Positions 41,836 through 51,102 of a stretch of 53,094 bases of DNA are shown piece by piece. The number at the start of each line of letters is the position of its first letter. Position 1 is the stretch's first letter. Both the position numbers and the translations under genes were made by a program. The notes under the pieces were generated by a model. The model saw only the letters and a list, made by a program, of their open reading frames with translations, was not told the origin of the DNA and did not search any database. This DNA comes from Seleniivibrio sp. (GTDB lineage: Bacteria > Chrysiogenota > Deferribacteres > Deferribacterales > Geovibrionaceae), in assembly GCF_021209385.1 (NCBI RefSeq), contig NZ_JAJOIL010000038.1, positions 1-53,094 on the forward strand. The letters run 5' to 3'.

Positions 41836-42960
41836 ATGATTAGAAGAAATATTGAAGCAAAAATAAACAGCAGGCTTGGAAAAGGAAAGGCTGTAATTAT
41901 TTACGGACCCCGCCAAAGCGGAAAGACCACTCTGGTAAATGAAATCCTGAAAAACAAACCGTCGGGTGACATTCTTTCTCTGAACGGAGATGAGATGGAT
42001 GTGCGCGAAATCCTGTCGTCTTATTCATCGGCAAAACTCAAAGCGATTATAGGCAACAAAAAAATCATTTTTATCGACGAAGCTCAGCGCATAAAAGATA
42101 TAGGACTCATAATCAAAATAATCACAGATAATTTCAAAGATATACAGGTGATTGCAACCGGTTCCAGTGCCTTTGAATTAATGAACAATATAAAAGAGCC
42201 GCTTACAGGCAGGAAATACGAGTTTAATCTGTTTCCATTGTCTTTTTCAGAACTCGCTGATAACCACGGACTGCTGGAAGAAACAAGAATGACGGATCAT
42301 AGGTTGATTTTCGGCAGTTATCCGGAAATAGTGATAAATTCCGGTGACGCAGAAGAAAATCTCAAAATGCTTGCAGACAGCTACCTCTATAAAGATCTGC
42401 TTGCACTTGAAAATATCTCAAAACCGTATCTTCTGGAAAAAATTGTGAAATCACTGGCACTTCAGATAGGCAATGAGGTTTCATTCAGCGAACTGGCGCA
42501 AAACACAGGAACCAGCCCGGCTACCGCTGAAAAATACGTCAATCTGCTGGAAAAAGCATACGTTGTGTTCCAGCTCACCGCATTCAGCAGAAATGTCAGA
42601 AACGAAATAAAAAAAAGCAGAAAAATTTATTTTTATGATAATGGTATCAGAAACGCCGTAATAGGAAATTTCAGCACTCCTGAATCCAGAACTGACATAG
42701 GCGCTTTGTGGGAAAACTATCTTGTAAGCGAAAGGGCGAAAAGAAACAGTAACCTAGGGATATCATGTTCAAGCTTCTTCTGGCGAACCACACAACAGCA
42801 GGAAATTGATTATATTGAAGAAACAGAGGGAAAACTTAATGCGTATGAATTTAAATACGGAAAGAAAAAAGCCAGACCTCCCCTGACATTTTCAAACGCG
42901 TATCCGGAAAGCACCTTCACGGCGGTTTCAAAAGATAACTATTATGAATTTCTGACCTGA
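41836..42960 (+). CDS. AAA_14 ATPase with DUF4143 domain
   Basis: 374 residues. Walker A GPRQSGKT is at 24-31 and Walker B KKIIFIDEAQRI near 75. A helix-turn-helix-like segment (FSELAQNTGTSPATAEKYVNLLEKAYVVFQL) follows, and a C-terminal DUF4143 domain has a PD-(D/E)xK-like pattern (QEIDYIEE ... AYEFKYGK). The family is common and often variable between strains, and its function is unknown. The AT-rich flank and the isolated promoter suggest a mobile or recently gained gene. The start has no ribosome-binding site but a promoter at exact leaderless distance. Confidence 0.88.
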   Translation: MIRRNIEAKINSRLGKGKAVIIYGPRQSGKTTLVNEILKNKPSGDILSLNGDEMDVREILSSYSSAKLKAIIGNKKIIFIDEAQRIKDIGLIIKIITDNFKDIQVIATGSSAFELMNNIKEPLTGRKYEFNLFPLSFSELADNHGLLEETRMTDHRLIFGSYPEIVINSGDAEENLKMLADSYLYKDLLALENISKPYLLEKIVKSLALQIGNEVSFSELAQNTGTSPATAEKYVNLLEKAYVVFQLTAFSRNVRNEIKKSRKIYFYDNGIRNAVIGNFSTPESRTDIGALWENYLVSERAKRNSNLGISCSSFFWRTTQQQEIDYIEETEGKLNAYEFKYGKKKARPPLTFSNAYPESTFTAVSKDNYYEFLT

Positions 42961-42976
42961 ACAGGATCACCCCACA

Positions 42977-43345
42977 TTAAGACTTGGGTTTAATCAAGAT
43001 GTTAAAGCGGCTCAGGTTCAGAATAAACAGGGCGAAATGTCCCAGTGCTATCCCCGCGATATCTGCGGCTACATCTTCCGCAGATGCAGTGCGGAACGGC
43101 AGAAAGCTCTGCAATATCTCAATAAATATGCCGTATGCGATAAGCCTGCCCCACAAATACAAGGCTTTGCGATATGCATAGCAACCGACAAAAAACAGCA
43201 TACCAAACGCCGCTGCGTGATTGACCTTGTCACCCCAGTCCGGATCCACCTGCGGAACGTGCAGAGGAGTGACAGCAAGCCACGTTATCACTGTCAGAAG
43301 CCCGTAAAACAATATCTTTGCATTTCTCATTTTTGTATTATACAT
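42977..43345 (-). CDS. VanZ-like membrane protein
   Basis: 122 residues with four hydrophobic segments and the VanZ pattern: an N-terminal helix, then DKVNHAAAFGMLFFVGCYA, a FIEILQSFLPFRTASAEDVAADIAGIALG block with the conserved Q-x-F and D-x-x-x-N/D-x-x-G arrangement, and a final helix. VanZ itself lowers teicoplanin sensitivity; the function of stand-alone relatives is unknown. It is divergent from the nucleotide-sugar epimerase gene. Confidence 0.85.
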   Translation of the reverse strand: MYNTKMRNAKILFYGLLTVITWLAVTPLHVPQVDPDWGDKVNHAAAFGMLFFVGCYAYRKALYLWGRLIAYGIFIEILQSFLPFRTASAEDVAADIAGIALGHFALFILNLSRFNILIKPKS

Positions 43346-43411
43346 GATAAACGGCTATACAAAAAGCGGATAATCCAATAATATGAGTACACGAACAAAG
43401 AGAGGGTTGAA

Positions 43412-44464
43412 ATGAAGATTCTGCTCACAGGAACCGCCGGATTCATCGGATTTTACACTGTCAAAAAGCTCATCGCCTCAGGTCACGAGGTCGTCGGGAT
43501 TGACAGCATAAACGATTATTATCAGGTGAGCCTGAAATATGACAGGCTGGCTCAGGACGGCATACCGGAAGAGAACATTGAGTACGGCAAACCTGTAAAA
43601 TCTGAAACTCTCAAAGGCTATTCCTTCGTTCGGATGAACCTTGAGGACAGGGAAAACCTGCACAAACTCATGCAGGATCAGAAGTTCGACAAGGTCTGCA
43701 ACCTTGCCGCACAGGCAGGTGTTCGCTACAGCATTGAAAACCCTTACGCTTATATAGATTCAAATATAGTCGGCTTTATCAACATCCTTGAAGGATGCCG
43801 CCACTTCGGCGTAAAGCACCTTATTTACGCTTCCAGCTCCTCCGTTTACGGAAAGAACACCGCACAGCCGTTTTCAACCCATCACGGCGCAGACCACCCA
43901 GTGAGCCTCTATGCCGCCACAAAAAAGGCGAACGAGCTTATGGCACACACCTACAGCCACCTTTACAACCTGCCGGCAACAGGGCTTCGCTTCTTCACGG
44001 TATACGGTCCATGGGGCAGACCGGACATGGCGATGTATAAGTTCGCTGAACTCATGCGCACCGGAAAACCGATAGATATCTATAATTTCGGGGATATGGA
44101 GAGGGATTTCACCTATATCGACGATATAGTGGAAGGTGTTTGCAAAGTGATCTGTTCCGATCAGAAGCCGAATCCCGAATGGGACAGCAATAACCCGTCA
44201 CCGGATTCATCCGACGTACCCTATAAGGTGTATAACATCGGCAACAACAATCCTGTCAAACTTATGGACATGATAGAGATGCTGGAAAAAGCACTTGGAA
44301 TGACCGCACAGAAGAACATGATGCCCATGCAGCCAGGCGACGTTCATAAGACCTATGCGGATGTTGACGACCTTATCCGCGATCACGGATACAGCCCGAA
44401 AACACCGCTCAGCGACGGCATTGAGCGTTTTGCATTGTGGTATAAGGGATACTACGGACTTTAA
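43412..44464 (+). CDS. UDP-glucuronate 4-epimerase-like nucleotide-sugar epimerase
   Basis: 350-residue extended SDR enzyme. The NAD motif GTAGFIG is at residues 7-13 (TGTAGFIGFYTV), the catalytic Ser/Tyr-xxx-Lys is in SSSSVYG and SLYAATKK, and the C-terminal part ends DHGYSPKTPLSDGIERFALWY. The sequence style (VGIDSINDYYQVSLKYDRL) is that of UDP-GlcA 4-epimerases (CapI/WbpP-like), which feed galacturonate to capsule or LPS. The stop overlaps that of the convergent manC by three bases (TTAA). Confidence 0.88.
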   Translation: MKILLTGTAGFIGFYTVKKLIASGHEVVGIDSINDYYQVSLKYDRLAQDGIPEENIEYGKPVKSETLKGYSFVRMNLEDRENLHKLMQDQKFDKVCNLAAQAGVRYSIENPYAYIDSNIVGFINILEGCRHFGVKHLIYASSSSVYGKNTAQPFSTHHGADHPVSLYAATKKANELMAHTYSHLYNLPATGLRFFTVYGPWGRPDMAMYKFAELMRTGKPIDIYNFGDMERDFTYIDDIVEGVCKVICSDQKPNPEWDSNNPSPDSSDVPYKVYNIGNNNPVKLMDMIEMLEKALGMTAQKNMMPMQPGDVHKTYADVDDLIRDHGYSPKTPLSDGIERFALWYKGYYGL

Positions 44465-45801
44465 TCTCTGTCGTAATCATCCTCAGCGCGGATGATATCG
44501 TCCTCGCCTGTATATTCCCCAACCTGCGCCTCAATGACAACCAGCGGTATCTTGCCCTCATTGGCAAGTCTGTGCATCTCGCCCATTTTGATATAAGTCG
44601 ATTCGTTCGGACGAACCATAGTTGTTCTGTCGCCCACAGTGACGGTTGCGGTTCCGCTGACCACTATCCAGTGTTCACTTCGGTGCATATGCCTTTGCAG
44701 ACTGAGTTTCTTGCCGGGTTTAACCTCTATGCGCTTTATCTTGTAGCCGTAGGTATTCTCAAGAACGGTATAAGTTCCCCACGGGCGGTAGGCGGTCATA
44801 TGAATATTTGCAAGTTCAGGTTTTTCTTTTTTAATCCTTTGTACGATATCCTTCACTTTCTGGCTGGAACCCTTTTTGCATATCAAAAGAGCATCGTCAG
44901 TATCCACTACTATGGTATCCCTTACGTCGATGGTGGCGACATATTTATTTGATATGATAAGATTATTATCTTTATCGTTCTCAAGCTCGGCGGAGAGAGA
45001 ATCAAAGCTTCCGACGTCGCTCCAGCCGAGGTCACTTACAACCACTTTAAGACAGTCGCATTTCTCTATGACGGAATAGTCTATGCTGTCTTCGGGTATT
45101 TTCAGCATATCTTCAACGGCAATACGGATATACTGGGAATTTGAAGCGTTCTCAAGGGCTGTTTTACAGCCGTCATATATCTCCGGCGCATACTTTTGAA
45201 GCTCCTCAAGAAATTTTCCCGCCCTGAAACAGAACATTCCGCTGTTCCAATAATAATTACCGCTGTTCAGATACGACTGAGCTGTGTCAGCGTCCGGTTT
45301 TTCCGTGAAACTGACAACGTTCTCACCGTCAACCTCGATATATCCGTAACCCGTTTCGGCAAAATCCGGTTTAACTCCGAAAACGACTATATTCCCCTGC
45401 TCCGCAAGTTTGGAAGCACGGGCGACCGCTTTTTCGTACTCTGCATGGTTTTTGATAAGGTGGTCACTGGGTGAAACCAGCACCATATCGTCCTCTTTCA
45501 GGGTCAGACACGCCAATGCTATGGCGGGGGCGGTGTTTCTGCCCACAGGTTCAAGCATGTATCTGGTGTCTTTTATGGCACGTTTATTCAGCTCTGAAGC
45601 GTCCATCTGATCGTGCGCCAGAAAAAAGTGGTCGATGTTTGATATAACGTAAAAATCGTCGCAAAAAGCGTTGTTGCGCTCAAGAACAAGTTGGAAAAGC
45701 GATTTGTTATTAATAAGTTTAGCAAACTGTTTAGGCATCAGGTTACGGCTTAAAGGCCAGAGCCTTGTTCCGGAGCCCCCGCATATAACAAGGTTTATCA
45801 T
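44461..45801 (-). CDS. manC: Mannose-1-phosphate guanylyltransferase / mannose-6-phosphate isomerase
   Basis: Bifunctional enzyme (ManC/AlgA type) making GDP-mannose and interconverting fructose-6-P and mannose-6-P. The nucleotidyltransferase signature GGSGTRLWPLSR is at residues 8-19 with FTEKPD near 160. The C-terminal type II cupin isomerase domain has RPWGTYTVLE, QRHMHRSEHW and the YIKMGEMHRL metal-site segments. The 446 residues are slightly short of the usual 470. It supplies GDP-mannose to the gmd product encoded just upstream. Confidence 0.94.
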   Translation of the reverse strand: MINLVICGGSGTRLWPLSRNLMPKQFAKLINNKSLFQLVLERNNAFCDDFYVISNIDHFFLAHDQMDASELNKRAIKDTRYMLEPVGRNTAPAIALACLTLKEDDMVLVSPSDHLIKNHAEYEKAVARASKLAEQGNIVVFGVKPDFAETGYGYIEVDGENVVSFTEKPDADTAQSYLNSGNYYWNSGMFCFRAGKFLEELQKYAPEIYDGCKTALENASNSQYIRIAVEDMLKIPEDSIDYSVIEKCDCLKVVVSDLGWSDVGSFDSLSAELENDKDNNLIISNKYVATIDVRDTIVVDTDDALLICKKGSSQKVKDIVQRIKKEKPELANIHMTAYRPWGTYTVLENTYGYKIKRIEVKPGKKLSLQRHMHRSEHWIVVSGTATVTVGDRTTMVRPNESTYIKMGEMHRLANEGKIPLVVIEAQVGEYTGEDDIIRAEDDYDRD

Positions 45802-45822
45802 GAACTTACCTCAATTTTGATA

Positions 45823-46857
45823 TCAGAAACAGAATCCTACTTCGTTTCTTTTGATGTCAGCCTGCACCATCATGCTGCAAAGCTCTTCAAGGGTTGTGGC
45901 GGACTGCCAGCCCAGAATCGTTTTAGCTTTTTCGGGGTTTCCGATTAGAAGCTCGACCTCTGTCGGACGGTAAAATTTTGGATCCACCTGCACAACGGTT
46001 TTACCTGTGGAAGTATCCACACCTATCTCGTCTGCGCCGTGACCTTTGAATTCGATATCTCTGCCGACAACACTGAACGCCATTTTAACAAAATCCCTGA
46101 CTGTCACAGTGCGGTTTGTGGCAAGAACGAACGTATCGGGTTTATCAGCCTGAAGTATTCTCCACATGCCCTCAACATAGTCCTTGGCATAGCCCCAGTC
46201 GCGCTTTGCGTCCAGATTTCCGAGACTGACGCATTCCGCTTTTCCGCTGATTATCTTTGCCACTGCATCGGTGATTTTTCTTGTAACAAACTCAAGCCCG
46301 CGAAGGGGTGATTCGTGGTTGAAAAGTATACCGCTGCTGCCGAATATGCCGTAGGCCTCGCGGTAGTTCACAGTCATCCAGTGGGCGTAAAGTTTGGCTA
46401 TCGCATAAGGGCTTCTGGGATAAAATGGAGTTTTTTCAGACTGAGGTATCTCCTGAACCATACCGAACATTTCGGATGACGATGCCTGATAGAATTTTAT
46501 ATTAGGGTTAACGATGCGCACCGCCTCAAGAAGGTGCAGAGCGCCTATACCAGTTATCTGGGAAGTTGTCACCGGCTGTTCAAACGACACGCCTACAAAA
46601 CTCTGTGCAGCAAGGTTATATATCTCATCCGGCTTCTGCGCGGCAACAAGCCTTATACTGTTCGGCTGGTCTGTCAGGTCATACTCCACCAGTTTCAGAG
46701 ACGGATGCTTCAGAATACCAAGCTCCTCCAATCTCCAGAAATTCACCGACGAGGTTCTTCTGTATGTGCCGCATACCTCATAGCCCTTGTTTATCAGAAG
46801 CTCCGCAAGATATGCCCCGTCCTGACCTGTTATGCCTGTAATCACAGCTTTTCTCAT
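45823..46857 (-). CDS. gmd: GDP-mannose 4,6-dehydratase
   Basis: Converts GDP-mannose to GDP-4-keto-6-deoxymannose, precursor of fucose, rhamnose or perosamine. The start at 46857 gives the canonical N-terminus [20 protein letters not shown] and 344 residues, with GTGGGGA just upstream; the longer frame has no supporting ribosome-binding site. The TGxxGxxG motif, the SSSEMFG catalytic region and [12 protein letters not shown] (Tyr-xxx-Lys) are intact. Which end product is made cannot be told because no fcl, rmd or per gene is in the window. It lies 21 bases before manC. Confidence 0.93.
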   Translation of the reverse strand: MRKAVITGITGQDGAYLAELLINKGYEVCGTYRRTSSVNFWRLEELGILKHPSLKLVEYDLTDQPNSIRLVAAQKPDEIYNLAAQSFVGVSFEQPVTTSQITGIGALHLLEAVRIVNPNIKFYQASSSEMFGMVQEIPQSEKTPFYPRSPYAIAKLYAHWMTVNYREAYGIFGSSGILFNHESPLRGLEFVTRKITDAVAKIISGKAECVSLGNLDAKRDWGYAKDYVEGMWRILQADKPDTFVLATNRTVTVRDFVKMAFSVVGRDIEFKGHGADEIGVDTSTGKTVVQVDPKFYRPTEVELLIGNPEKAKTILGWQSATTLEELCSMMVQADIKRNEVGFCF

Positions 46858-46995
46858 ATTTCCCCACAAATAATTCAAAAACACTATAGGTCTTTGATTG
46901 TACGTTAAATTAAGCACCTTTTCAACTTATCTTTGCCTGTGAACCATGGGGATTTTCTGTTGTCTTTTCATACAGAAGTATTAGTATGACATCTG

Positions 46996-47013
46996 TTGGA
47001 ACTTAGCTTCCAA
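46996..47013. promoter_or_regulatory. Short palindrome upstream of the aminotransferase gene
   Basis: TTGGAA and TTCCAA arms around CTTAGC form an 18-base element ending 18 bases before the ATG at 47032. It could be a small operator or mRNA hairpin. Significance is uncertain. Confidence 0.3.
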
Positions 47014-47031
47014 ACCAATCGAAGGTGAAAA

Positions 47032-48117
47032 ATGAAAATGAATTTTATCGACCTACAGGCACAGTACAAAAAATATAAGGACGAGATCGACGCTCAGGTA
47101 CATCAGGTTCTGGATACCTCTGCTTATATCCTCGGACCCAAAGTAGCCGAACTTGAAAAAAATCTTGCCGAATTTACAGGCGTTAAACACGCCATCGCAT
47201 GCAGCAGCGGAACCGACGCGCTCCTTCTCGCTCTCATGGCTCTCGACATCAAAGCAGGCGACGAGGTAATCACCTCTCCCTTCACATTCATAGCAACAGC
47301 AGAAATGATAGCTTTTGTCGGCGCCACTCCCGTTTTTGTGGACATCGACGAAAAAACATACAACATTGACCCAGCCAAAATAGAAGCCAAGATAACATGT
47401 AAAACAAAAGCGATCATGCCCGTGTCAATCTTCGGACAAACCCCCGATATGGATGCTATAAACGCCATCGGCAAAAAACATAACATACCCGTTATCGAAG
47501 ACGGCGCACAGAGCTTCGGCGCTCTTTACAAGGGCAAACGCTCATGTGGAATGTCAGAAATCGGCTGTACGTCATTCTTCCCCGCAAAACCACTCGGATG
47601 CTACGGAGACGGCGGCGCAGTTTTCACTAACTGCGACGAGATGAATGAAAAAATGCGCATCCTTCTGAACCACGGACAGACAGAACGCTACGTCCACAGC
47701 CATGTCGGTATCAACGGCAGACTGGACGCCATTCAGGCAGGCGTGCTGAACGTTAAACTCAAATATTACAAAGAAGAGATAGAAACTAGGCAGGCTGTTG
47801 CAAAACGCTACGCAAACGGACTTAAAAACGTAGTTGTTCCCCATGTGGACAAAGACTGCGTATCGGTCTGGGCGCAATACTGCATCAGAGTTAAAGACCG
47901 CAACGCTATGATCAAAAAATGCGGCGATGCGGGCGTTCCCACAGCGGTTTACTACCCCATCCCCCTGCACCTTCAGAACGTATTCAAATACCTCGGATAC
48001 AAAGAGGGCGATATGCCCGTTACCGAAGAGGTTTCCAAAGACATCATGGCTCTGCCTATGTCAGCGTTTCTGAAAGAGGAAGAACAGAAATTCGTTATCG
48101 AAACCGTTAACGCATAA
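47032..48117 (+). CDS. DegT/DnrJ/EryC1-family sugar aminotransferase
   Basis: 361-residue PLP enzyme transferring an amino group to a keto sugar nucleotide. The N-terminus FIDLQAQYKKYKDEID, the SSGTDALLLALMAL PLP segment, EDGAQSFGA (Asp and Gln/Ser contacts) and the internal aldimine Lys in FFPAKPLGCYGDGGA are all present. Length and style are closest to WbpE/WlbC, which aminates UDP-3-keto-GlcNAcA. A Gfo/Idh dehydrogenase of WbpB size is encoded convergently next to it. AAGGTGA precedes the ATG. Confidence 0.88.
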   Translation: MKMNFIDLQAQYKKYKDEIDAQVHQVLDTSAYILGPKVAELEKNLAEFTGVKHAIACSSGTDALLLALMALDIKAGDEVITSPFTFIATAEMIAFVGATPVFVDIDEKTYNIDPAKIEAKITCKTKAIMPVSIFGQTPDMDAINAIGKKHNIPVIEDGAQSFGALYKGKRSCGMSEIGCTSFFPAKPLGCYGDGGAVFTNCDEMNEKMRILLNHGQTERYVHSHVGINGRLDAIQAGVLNVKLKYYKEEIETRQAVAKRYANGLKNVVVPHVDKDCVSVWAQYCIRVKDRNAMIKKCGDAGVPTAVYYPIPLHLQNVFKYLGYKEGDMPVTEEVSKDIMALPMSAFLKEEEQKFVIETVNA

Positions 48118-48123
48118 AACAAA

Positions 48124-48150
48124 GGCGGGTCGCTCGACCCGCCTTTTCTA
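48124..48150. terminator. Bidirectional terminator between the aminotransferase and Gfo/Idh genes
   Basis: GGCGGGTCG and CGACCCGCC form a perfect 9-base stem with a 2-base loop, followed by TTTTCTATTTT on plus and by TTTGTTTT on minus. It separates the two convergent genes and can serve both. Confidence 0.9.
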
Positions 48151-48153
48151 TTT

Positions 48154-49098
48154 TCATCCTTTTATCTGTTTTCTTATCTCTTCCGCAATCTCAAGGGATT
48201 CAAGCCCGGCGTAAACATCCGAAGCCTGCGTTTTTTCTCCTCTGCAAAGTTTCAGGAAATCTGAAAGCTCAGCCTGAAGAGCATCATAAAGTTTGACCTC
48301 AACAGCTTCGTCCTTTGCCGTAAGAACGGCACCGTTAAGGTTCTGCTCTGCGGGGCGGTGAACCTTGACCTCGCGAACCAAAAGGTTGCAATCAATGAAC
48401 ATGTCCTCGCACGCAACGTTTATCTGGCGGATACGCTTCTCTGTTATACGGCTTGCTGTTATATCCGATACTCTACCGTTCTCATGTGTAACAAGCGCTC
48501 TGGCATATTCTATCACATCATTTTTCTGATGCCCGTGTGCAGTCACCCTTACCGCTTTGCCGTTAAGTCCAAGAGCAAGGTCTATATCATGTATCATAAG
48601 GTCGATAACGACGTCCACATCTGTGATGCGTCCGCTTGCAACCTTGTTTGAGCGGTTAAATTCGGCGCTGATAATGCTTTCACTATTCTGCATGACAGAT
48701 TTAAGTGTTGCAACGGCCGGATTGTATCTTTCTATGAAACCAACCTGAATGTTGAGACCTTTTGCCTCTGCCAGCTTAACAACCTCTTTGGCTGTTTCCG
48801 CGCTGTCTGTAAGCGGTTTTTCAACGAATATGTTCTTAACGCACTCTGCGGCGCGTTTAATATAGTCGAAGTGAGTGAAGGTGGGTGTGACAATGACTAC
48901 GCCGTCGACCTGTTTCATATCTGCATCGAGATTTTCAGAGACCCTTACACCATACTGTACCGAAAGTTTAGCACATGCCTCTTTATCAACATCGTATATG
49001 AACGCCAGTTCGGCATCTTTTAAAAGCATTATGTTGCGCAGATGGTTCTGCCCCATCCTGCCGATGCCGAGAAGTCCGATTCTGATTTTATCAGCCAT
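48154..49098 (-). CDS. Gfo/Idh/MocA-family nucleotide-sugar dehydrogenase
   Basis: 314 residues. The N-terminal Rossmann fold has GLLGIGRMGQNH (residues 8-19) and the family motif VEKPLTDSAE near residue 95. The catalytic region holds MIHDIDLALGL. Members next to DegT aminotransferases in polysaccharide loci oxidise C3 of UDP-GlcNAc-type sugars (WbpB/WlbA). The substrate here is inferred from that pairing only. Confidence 0.85.
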   Translation of the reverse strand: MADKIRIGLLGIGRMGQNHLRNIMLLKDAELAFIYDVDKEACAKLSVQYGVRVSENLDADMKQVDGVVIVTPTFTHFDYIKRAAECVKNIFVEKPLTDSAETAKEVVKLAEAKGLNIQVGFIERYNPAVATLKSVMQNSESIISAEFNRSNKVASGRITDVDVVIDLMIHDIDLALGLNGKAVRVTAHGHQKNDVIEYARALVTHENGRVSDITASRITEKRIRQINVACEDMFIDCNLLVREVKVHRPAEQNLNGAVLTAKDEAVEVKLYDALQAELSDFLKLCRGEKTQASDVYAGLESLEIAEEIRKQIKG

Positions 49099-49271
49099 AT
49101 TCTCCCCCGTTATTTTATTATATATTTTATACTCTCATTTCACTTGCAAATCATCATTTTTCAGTTCATAACACATCTTAAAAACTATATATAATATTCA
49201 TTAGTGAAAAAGCACATTAATTGCATACATATTTTGTTTTTTTACCTACCAATTATGGTATGATTAAAACG

Positions 49272-49300
49272 TTTACAGTTTTGTAAGTATTTGTTAGTAT
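49272..49300 (+). promoter_or_regulatory. Promoter of the phosphoglycosyl transferase gene
   Basis: TTTACA (49272-49277), 17 bases, TAGTAT (49295-49300), about 30 bases before the ATG. It lies in a 233-base AT-rich intergenic region (49099-49331) between divergent genes in which no other gene is seen. Confidence 0.5.
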
Positions 49301-49331
49301 TTGAATGCAATATAGTGTTTAGGAAATTATA

Positions 49332-50261
49332 ATGATATGTCTCGGTCGTAAATATATATTTAATGAATATGAACTCAAAGTAATAGAAAAATTATGTCCA
49401 GAGTTCTCAATTATTGATTACAATGAAAAGGAACCCAATTCAGTTATAGAAGAAATAGATGAGAGACTCAGCAAATCTGCAATCCGTATAGTAATTCTTA
49501 ACACTGAGCATAAAGTTGACAACAATATAATTTCCTATCTGGTAAATCACAAAAACCAACCTTGCCGTCAAAGAATCAAAATAATTACACTGGAACACTT
49601 TATGGAGATGTATCTCAAAAAATGTTTAATTCCTGATGATAATATCTCTCTTGATTATCTTGATAATATCAGGTCTTACACTTTCAAGCAGTATATTACA
49701 AAACGACTAATAGACTATTTCTTCTGTTTAATAATATTCACTTTTGGAGCACTGTTCATAGGTGTCATTGCCTTTATCATCAAAAAACAATCTTCCGGAA
49801 AACTGTTTTTCAAACAAACAAGGGTAGGACTAAACGGAAAACTTTTCCAATGTTATAAGTTTCGCAGTATGCATGAAAATATGGAATATGACCCTTATAC
49901 CAGAAAGGAAGATCCAAGAATTTTTCCGTTCGGTAAATTCATGAGAAAAGCAAGAATAGACGAGTTTCCACAAATCATTAATGTTTTCAAAGGGGACATG
50001 CACATGATAGGACCAAGAGCTGAATGGAATGTTCTAGTCAACGAATACGAAAAGGTTTTACCTTATTACAACGAAAGACATATTGTGGCTCCGGGGATAA
50101 CCGGCTGGGCTCAAGTCAACTATCCTTATGGAGCATCTATTCAAGATACAAAACAAAAGCTTATGTACGACCTGTTTTTCATCAAACACTGGAGTATAAA
50201 ACTTGAACTGTTGATAATTTGGCGAACGATGATAACTATCTTCAAACTTAAAGGGAGATGA
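49332..50261 (+). CDS. Sugar transferase initiating polysaccharide synthesis (PGT)
   Basis: Transfers a sugar-1-phosphate from UDP-sugar to undecaprenyl phosphate, the first step of O-antigen or capsule repeat assembly. 309 residues. Residues 1-110 form a Rossmann-like remnant without the usual four N-terminal membrane helices. One hydrophobic segment at about 120-150 is followed by the monotopic PGT catalytic core (FKQTRVGLNGKLFQCYKFRSM, KARIDEFPQIINVFKGDMHMIGPR, PGITGWAQVNY). The gene is notably AT-rich: 15 G/C of 60 bases at 49321-49380. Its 3' end overlaps the convergent GT2 gene by 14 bases. Confidence 0.9.
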   Translation: MICLGRKYIFNEYELKVIEKLCPEFSIIDYNEKEPNSVIEEIDERLSKSAIRIVILNTEHKVDNNIISYLVNHKNQPCRQRIKIITLEHFMEMYLKKCLIPDDNISLDYLDNIRSYTFKQYITKRLIDYFFCLIIFTFGALFIGVIAFIIKKQSSGKLFFKQTRVGLNGKLFQCYKFRSMHENMEYDPYTRKEDPRIFPFGKFMRKARIDEFPQIINVFKGDMHMIGPRAEWNVLVNEYEKVLPYYNERHIVAPGITGWAQVNYPYGASIQDTKQKLMYDLFFIKHWSIKLELLIIWRTMITIFKLKGR

Positions 50262-51102
50262 CCACGAATAAAACAACTTGCAAGTAAGAAGGTTCTCTTA
50301 GATTTCTGTATATTCTCTTAAGTATACTTTTGTGCATTGTTCTAGCTACAAAGCGTATGGCAACATTCCTAGCAAATTCAAAAAAATTGAGAAAGCCAAT
50401 ATTCTTTAATTCTTTCATAAACCTGTATTCAGCAACAGCATATCTGAGTCCGCTTCTTCTGACAAGTTGACCATAACCTGCTCTCATATTTACCAGCGGT
50501 TCTTGTATATTGAAAAAAATAGAACCATTCAGAAGCATTCTCACCCACAAATAATAATCTTCAAACCATATCATCGTCTGATAGCTACCTGCATTAAGAA
50601 CAGCAGTTTTTTTAAACATCACCGCCGGATGGTTGACTGCACTGCGTACTTTAAAATATTTAAAAATTTCATCATGACTTTCAGGTATATTGCGATAAAA
50701 AATAATTTTGTGTTCGTCCTGATCAAACTCACTGACATTGCCACTGCAAATATCGACATTCATATGTTCAAAAACCGCAAGTTGTTTCTCAAATCTATCA
50801 CTATAGGAAATGTCATCAGTATCCATACGGGCAATAAGTTCGTTTGAACATCTATCAATACCTATATTTAGAGCTCCACCCAGACCGATATTCTCAGGCA
50901 GTCCCACAATAATAAGTACATCGCTCAATATAACTTTCCATCTATTAATAACAGTTTCAAGTTGATCGTTCAAAGGTCCGTCTTTGACAAGAACAATTTC
51001 GTCAGGTTTCACAGTTTGCTCATTCCAAACTGAACGCATTGCCCTTTCAAAAAACTCAGGCTTTTCTTTATTGTATATTGACATTAATAACGAAAACTTC
51101 AT
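50248..51102 (-). CDS. Family 2 glycosyltransferase
   Basis: 284 residues of GT-A fold. The N-terminus FSLLMSIYNKEKPEFFERAMRSVW, the VLVKDGP nucleotide segment, NIGLGGALNIGID and the metal-binding IARMDTDDI motif identify GT2. A conserved acceptor-side block HPAVMFKK follows. It adds a sugar to the undecaprenyl-linked repeat; donor and acceptor are unknown. It overlaps the epimerase gene upstream by four bases. Confidence 0.9.
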   Translation of the reverse strand: MKFSLLMSIYNKEKPEFFERAMRSVWNEQTVKPDEIVLVKDGPLNDQLETVINRWKVILSDVLIIVGLPENIGLGGALNIGIDRCSNELIARMDTDDISYSDRFEKQLAVFEHMNVDICSGNVSEFDQDEHKIIFYRNIPESHDEIFKYFKVRSAVNHPAVMFKKTAVLNAGSYQTMIWFEDYYLWVRMLLNGSIFFNIQEPLVNMRAGYGQLVRRSGLRYAVAEYRFMKELKNIGFLNFFEFARNVAIRFVARTMHKSILKRIYRNLREPSYLQVVLFVVISL

